Notes under the pieces: model-generated
Seen by the model: the letters and a program-made list of their open reading frames with translations, nothing else
Told to the model about the DNA's origin: nothing
Database searches by the model: none
Assembly: GCA_963513935.1 (NCBI GenBank)
Contig: OY740765.1
Coordinates: forward strand, 77,411,054 to 77,475,053
Source: Aphrophora alni
Lineage: Eukaryota; Arthropoda; Insecta; Hemiptera; Aphrophoridae
Length of the DNA: 64,000 nucleotides
Reading direction: 5' to 3'
Program-made: the position numbers and the translations under genes
In this document: positions 58,201 through 64,000 of the stretch, piece after piece
Layout of the letters: every line of letters starts with the position of its first letter
Position numbering within the stretch: position 1 is the stretch's first letter

Positions 58201-58858
58201 TCTTTATTTTATCTTCTTTTTTTATAAGATGATGTTGGCTGAAAGGTTTTTTGTCTTTGAACAACTAGGCAAAAAGAAATAAAATGAAAACATTACACAC
58301 ATTGTTGGACTAGATAAGTTTGATTCAATCATTTTGAAGATTGGATTTGATCATGTGTCTTAAAATTAGCATATCACAGAGGACACTGAAAGTTCAATGT
58401 TGTGTAATCTCATAGACATATAAGCAGTTTAGTAGTTGAACCAAGATTTCTTAGTAGAGTAATAATACACTCTTTAACCTAGTCTAGAGTCTAGAACCTC
58501 CAGTAATCTGCAATCAAACACTCCAGTATTAATAACCATGCCTTCCAACTTGTTTTTAAAGAAGAAACGAAATGACTATGATTCATTAGTATATTGATTT
58601 TGAGTTATGGTTAATATACACCCAGGAGTTATATTGAAATTTGTATACACTTGTTTATAGGCCATATACGCATTTAATTTGGATTCGTTGCTCATCCTTC
58701 TTCTTTAGATAGGCCTACATCTAAAAAGTAACTTGAACAGGTCTACCATTCCCTTATATAATTTACTTTTCAACCATAATTTCACCATTGTTTATAAACA
58801 ATCCTTATCACCTGGGGTGACTATAATATTCAGAGCAAACTGTTACTTACTTAACTGT
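55216..58858. other. 5' flank of HtrA2; no gene recognised, one GC-rich patch
   Basis: 56365-56415 holds three repeats of a GTAAAGCCGACTGCG-like 15-mer. 56740-56890 is unusually GC-rich; the minus strand is open (ASGPRIRLIRQNGEIQSGER) but I do not recognise it. The rest is AT-rich without structure. Confidence 0.45.
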
Positions 58859-59830
58859 TTTAAACAGATACTATGCAACATTTGACATTTCACTTTAGAA
58901 AAGTAAATCCAAATAATTAATTTCTCACACACAAAGGTTGTTAAGTTTCAATATATAATTGGGACTCCCAACAGACAATAGTTTTAAACAGATACTATGC
59001 AAGATTTGTCATTTCATACAGCAAAGTAAACGCAAATTAATTTTGCAACTACAGAAGTTGTTAACTTTTAATATGGTTAAGCATTATCTATGAACAAACA
59101 CTATAGTAGTCATTGGACTTCAACAATTCAAACTAAAGTTAGGTTTTCAGCAGCAGAGTTTGTCAATTTTAAATATATTTTAAACTCCCAACAGACAATG
59201 GTTTTAACACATTGACTGCTTAAAGTCATGCAATATTGGTTGGCACATGCTAAAAATTAAAAAAAAATTTTTTGTTTAATATCAGATGTGTTATGATGGA
59301 AAAACATGTAGGTAGACAATTTGGGAAAAAAAATGTATTTTAGGCCATTTTAGTCTGCGTCCACTTTCGTGGACGTGAGCACCTGGAGACATCCACATAA
59401 CACATATGTTACCATGGAAACACGGGAACTGAAAACTACGATCGCAAAAATGGAAGAAAACTATCTCCCCACATGCGCAAAACCAGTCGTCCACACCACA
59501 CAAATGCTAGACATACTGGCGAATCTAAGCAACAAAACTATGGCGTCCACGATCGTAGACGTGCGCACATGGGAGGCCCCTGAGTCCACGATCGTGGACG
59601 CTAGCAGTCAACGTGTTAAACAGATACTACACAAGATTCATCATTGTACTTCGGTAAAGCGAACTTAAATTAGGTTCTCAGAATTGTCTGCTTTTCAAAG
59701 TTCTTATACATTCAGTACTCCCATCATGGCTCTGGACAGACACTGTTCAACAGTAGTCATGGCACCTCAGCAAATTAAAATAAAATTAGCTTCTTAGCTA
59801 TAGAGGTTGTTAAGTTTTTTGACGGTTCAT
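58859..59830 (+). repeat. Tandem repeat of about 120-125 bp units
   Basis: Units carry TTTTAAACAGATACTATGCA, CATTTC...AGCAAAGTAAA, TTGTTAA.TTT and CTCCCAACAGACAAT. Found at 58859, 58980, about 59090, then after the MITE from 59616, and about 59705. A further copy lies at 63535-63650. Diverged except for the two first units. Confidence 0.8.
59208..59615. mobile_element. piggyBac-type MITE, 408 bp, TTAA borders
   Basis: Ends CACATTGACTGCT and (right, reverse complement) CACGTTGACTGCT, bordered by TTAA (59204-59207, 59616-59619). It carries three copies of an 18-bp near-palindrome, CGTCCACGATCGTGGACG type, at 59358-59375, 59544-59561 and 59583-59600. The surrounding tandem unit gives the empty site: neighbours read AGTTTTAAACAGATACT where the MITE-bearing unit is split at TTAA. 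The 99-codon frame inside (59369-59668) runs out of the element and is not thought to be a gene. Confidence 0.93.
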
Positions 59831-61519
59831 TAAAGTGGAAATTTGTAGAAATTTTGTTAAAAATTCAGTTTTTCTAAATGACATGTGTCTAGATCTATGC
59901 AAAGTGGTGTTTTCAGGTCCTGGGAGATAGGCTTTTATCATGAATAGTGACCTTCAAATCAGTGATCTGTTGAAAACTGTCTCCAGGACTTAGAATAGTT
60001 AGTGGTAAATGCAATAAATTTGGGGAAAAGAGGTGTTGAAGATACTAAAATGTGAATCTCAAAGCATACTTTAAGTCCTTTATTACGAGTTTCTTTCCAC
60101 CTTGCAGTGTTTTAAAGTTAAAAGTATTCAAAGGAAGAGAATTTACCAAAAATACCTCAAAATCCAAAATTTTTATATATTTCACAATGGAGTTGTAACA
60201 ATGAAGAAATGAAATTTTTTAATAAAATAAATATTTTAGAAGTTGGCGAATACAGGTCAATTTCATAAGTCCATAAGACAAAAGTAAAAGAGAACTTTTT
60301 CTAATTAAAGGTATACAAGTTGTTCGCCTTAAATGCGTAGATCATAATATGCAATAAAAATGGTAAATTATAATTAAATTAATATGGTGAGAGAATTCAT
60401 GCTTTCAATAATTAAAGTATAATGTTAATGGGTTGTAAATCCAAAATTAAGGTTGAAATGTAGCATAAGACAAAATAAAATGTAAACACTCAGAGATTTT
60501 ATTTTAAACATATGAATAATGAGGAGTTGATAAAATAATTGTGCGGTGTGTGAAACAAAGCAAACCATGCTAAGTAAAAGCTTCATAGGGCGGCAAGTAA
60601 AGTTTTCGTTAACCTGAACAGGAAATCGTTAACAGAAATGAAAACAATCAAAAGGTGTGAAAAATAAATTTGTAGAACAATACCGTATGTTTTGGGAAAA
60701 GTTGATTTTCTCAAGAACAGGAAGTCATACAGCTACGACTCGAGATGTTCATAAGATGCACTAGAGCAAGAGGAAGTCGATAAACTTAGTTACATGAAAA
60801 TCACAGATTTATGAAGGAAGATATTGGAATTCTAAGGAAAACAATAGCCTATGATACAAACGTGCCTAAAGTCTAGAGTTGCTGTGCACATGACTGTGCA
60901 GATAAGAAATGACGGACTGAACAGCAATGTATTTTATTTTATTTTATTTTTTAATTTCGTAGGAGGTGGAAAATCTTCAAAATACGAAGGGAGATATCCG
61001 ATCTTCCCAATAGTGTGAAGTTCTTACTCACTAAAAACCACCTTCCTTCCTGTTAATATCCCTATCGCGTAGGACTAGGATTCAAGAATGGTTTTCTATG
61101 TACCAAGCTTGTGGCTCTTTCCATGGACGTGTTGGGAAGATATGGTGAAAGAAAGCATAACATTGTGTAGCAGCGCGAAGAGCGAGGCAAATCCCTAGCT
61201 GGGGCAGAGTCCAGGTAGGGGAAAACTCGCGACAGATCATGCAGGATCCCTGTTTGGAGCGTGGTGTGGGTGAAGGATGGGATTACCTTACAAATACCTT
61301 GTTAGTTATTATTAATAAAAGATTGCCCTACATGTATAATCTTCTTCTGCTAACCATGCAAAAGAGACATGCTGCTTGCAACCATGTGCTGGTAGATGTG
61401 CCTGCAACAAATTTGCAAGCAATATCTTCTCCTGGGGTACTGAAGGTCTTGTCTCAAGCATCAAAGCTGCCCATACCTCTATCTGAAACAGATTTTATGA
61501 CATGTCAGTGAGGAAAAGG
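59831..61519. other. Intergenic, nothing recognised
   Basis: No gene on either strand. The 90-codon plus-strand frame at 61239-61511 abuts the RT remnant and probably belongs to the antisense of its 3' region. Confidence 0.45.
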
Positions 61520-61965
61520 TCACAGTGGTAATGATGTGGTGGGCATTATAGGGCCAGCAGGTTGTCTGTCATGGGTTAGGAACAGCGGTCGTTTGTGTTT
61601 ATCAGATGTTGTTTTGTATCTACCAAGTGAGGAAATCAGTGTAGATGTGGGGTGTGAGTGTGCCCCCTTGTAAAGGTTTACTGCTAAATGTTGGATGTGT
61701 TGTTTGATGAAAGGCACATTCAAGTCTTTGTGTATTATTCTAAGTTTGGTGCATACTGGTGCTTTAGTCACTATTCTCAAAACTTTGTTTTGAAATAGTT
61801 GTAGTTTTCGGATGTGGATGTCCCCAGCGTGTCCCCAGACGGGAGCTGCATATGTAAGTATACTCATGAGTAGTGACTTATATAACATGGTAGCCATTCT
61901 CATTGAGAGAGACCTTGTTTTGTTGAGCAATGGACAGCAATGTAGAAAATACAATAAAGTAAAGG
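61520..61965 (-). pseudogene. Jockey-type non-LTR reverse transcriptase, C-terminal piece
   Basis: The minus strand reads LLNKTRSLSMRMATMLYKSL, LMSILTYAAPVWGHAGDIHI, RKLQLFQNKVLRIVTKAPVC and LRIIHKDLNVPFIKQHI, ending with PLFLTH. The block LYK..L.SILTYAAPVW...... ..LQ..QNK.LR.IT.AP is the thumb and C-terminal region of Jockey/X-type RTs. The open frame continues upstream to 62011 without family resemblance, so the copy is 5'-truncated near 61965. It is a family different from the element at 15600-20160. Confidence 0.88.
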
Positions 61966-64000
61966 TTATGAAATAAATACTATTAGATAATAAATAAAAT
62001 AAGGCACACAAAGCTAAAAATTAAAGTAATAATAATTAATACGATAAATATTTACCTAAAAATGGAGAAATAAAGGAAAAATATATTAAGAAATAAAATA
62101 AGTACTAAAAGGCGAGTAAAAGGGAATTGTTGGTATGAAAAAAATGGTATGCGGAGGGAGAATTCCCCCATATACACCGGTTGCACTCGCCCCTGAAAAG
62201 ATCCATGAAAAAATCTGAAAATCAAAAGTAAGGTATTACGCTGCCCTACTATGTATCGATATATATGCTCAATTTTAAGATCTACAAAGAGTTAGAAAGT
62301 TTCTACAAGGTAAATTGCCAACAAGCATGAAGTACAAACGAAGTCGGAGAATTCTTAAAGACAATTTAAAATCTTAGATATTTTAAACGCTCATAAAAGT
62401 ATGAAATAAGAAGTTTTTGAAATGCAAATAGAATTAAAACGAAATCGATTGTCATCGTTTCGGTCGAGAATAGTGAAAATGAACAGTCTTACACCTGTAA
62501 AAATTCGATTCGAGCAGAAAAAAGGAATGTAAACCGAAGCTAAGAAGCATGCGTTTTGATCAAAAACACATGAGAACTCCAAAGTCGGCCCACAGTAAAA
62601 AAAGTCTACCTTGTGAAAAAACCGGAACTGACCACACCTGTAACTAGCACAAAATTCCAAGAAGGACCTGGAACTTTGCTTCAACTATAGATTTGAAGAA
62701 CTTTCAGTATTTTTCATAATTAAACACCCCACTGTTTTCAATAATTTTTCTGAGTTGGGTATAAGTTGTACATTTAGATTAATTTTGATTTTATAAAATT
62801 TTGGAAAGTTCAATTAAATATTTTTACAAAAACTGCTCTGCTCCAATTCTTATATCATAACTTTGACACTTAAATATTAATTCTGATCTTTAAATTTTGA
62901 TTTTGGTTTTCAAAATATGATTTTTTTTAAAAAAGTATAAGAAATATTATTTTGTTATCTTATATGTCTGTATGTCTTTCTTTTCAGGAAAATGTTAAGA
63001 TGTGATAGAATAAGATTTTATTAAAATTGAATAAATATTTTGATTTTCTAACTAATCACACTAGTTCAAGAATTTATTGTCACCTGACCACAGCAGATAT
63101 TAATTTAATAACAAATAAATTCATAAAAAATTTAATTCATAATAACAATAAGGATTGCTATGACTTGAAGATTAGCTTTGTTATAAGAATATTCATTGGT
63201 AGCTGGCAGGTAAGTTGAGATTAAAGAATTAAGCTCCATAGATTTAAGGAAATTCATGAATTAAGGGGAAATAATTAGGAGCTAGTCGGTGAACAAAGTA
63301 GCGTAAATACAATAACTGAAAAGTTTCTTAATTAAAGGGGGGGGGTTTCCATTGAATGTGGGCTGCTGGGCTCAGTGAGGAGGACGTCTAGAAAAATGTA
63401 TTGCCTAAGACTTCAGTGTTCCTTTTTGCAACGAGCTCCTCTTCGACAGACAGACAAAGAATCCTAAAGAGGTTATAGCGAGAGTGGTAAGTGGATGTTT
63501 CAGTTTATACGATTAGAACTTCTATCAGGTAATGGTTCTTAACAGACACTGTGCAACAATAGTCATTACACTTCAGCAAAACAAACTCAAATTAGCTTCT
63601 CAGTTATAGAGTTTGTCAACAATGTTTTAAGCTCCTTGTTTTGTGTATGTAAATGTTCAATTACATGTATTGAAAAATAAGGCGTTTAAGTAATGACTTA
63701 GTCCTATGAGAAACAACAAATACTCTCATAATAGGTACAGCTATAACTTACCCCCAGCTGGTTCCCTGCCTAATACAAGCTATTAAAGATGTTATAATCA
63801 GTCATTGTGAACAGCTGGTAATAAGACATAAGCAAGAAAGACTGCAGTACAGCATCTGTGAAAAGGGTTGACTGGTGAGTGGAGGTGTAACAAGCAAGGC
63901 TGATCTTCTTTGCGAAAGATGTAAGTTTTTTTACTAGTTCAGCAAGCAAAGTCATATGCATAAGAACCACACAGGAGTGTTCTATTATTTTATTGGGTGA
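61966..64000. other. Intergenic, nothing recognised except one dispersed repeat copy
   Basis: At 63535-63650 is a copy of the 58859-59830 unit (CTTAACAGACACTGTGCAAC, CAAATTAGCTTCTCAGTTAT). Otherwise no gene or structure seen. Confidence 0.45.

Noticed and set aside
1..64000. CRISPR arrays, operons or bacterial-type systems
   Set aside because: No regularly spaced short repeats; spliced gene, satellites and eukaryotic transposons show a nuclear genome.

Overview
This is an AT-rich, repeat-dense stretch of a eukaryotic nuclear genome. The one host gene recognised is an arthropod-type HtrA2/Omi protease, and the mobile elements (piggyBac, Merlin, Tc1/mariner, pogo, Ty3, Penelope-like, CR1/Jockey-like) are those common in insects. 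An insect with a large genome is the best guess; Hemiptera is possible, but the sequence alone does not fix the order.

Host gene. HtrA2 runs on the minus strand across most of the window. Four exons are visible: 54042-54454, 39759-39882, 27346-27435 and 14395-14589. All have GT/AG borders and phases that join, giving 274 codons from the start methionine through catalytic His168 and Asp200. The exon with the catalytic serine (GNSGGP) and the PDZ domain was not found and probably lies beyond base 1. The introns are 14.2, 12.3 and 12.8 kb, and almost everything else recognisable in the window is a repeat inside them or in the flanks.

Layout. 1-640: broken C-terminal piece of a piggyBac transposase. 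3.2-11.2 kb: satellite arrays in opposite orientations, TA microsatellites and a 547-bp near-palindrome. 12.1-14.0 kb: a pogo-like element. Intron 3 (14.6-27.3 kb): an almost intact CR1/Jockey-like retrotransposon, a mariner MITE, a pogo/Tigger-like element carrying a GC-rich minisatellite, a Helitron end, a solo Ty3 LTR, and a head-to-head pair of Penelope-type terminal repeats. Intron 2 (27.4-39.8 kb): a recently inserted Ty3 element with nearly identical LTRs that has lost protease and most of reverse transcriptase, nested inside an older piggyBac element. Intron 1 (39.9-54.0 kb): a Merlin miniature element with an 8-bp target duplication, a deleted non-LTR element, a complete but dead piggyBac with TTAA borders and subterminal repeats, a converging mariner pair, tandem repeats, a 5S rRNA fragment and a Penelope-like element with a GIY-YIG domain. 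5' of HtrA2: a 185-bp tandem repeat, a small GC-rich patch, a piggyBac MITE inserted in a tandem repeat (its empty site is preserved next door) and a Jockey-type RT tail.

The genes do not form a pathway. The interest lies in the transposon biology (trans-mobilised Ty3 derivative, Merlin derivative with a partial transposase, Penelope repeats with a hammerhead-like motif) and in a mitochondrial protease gene that tolerates such long introns.
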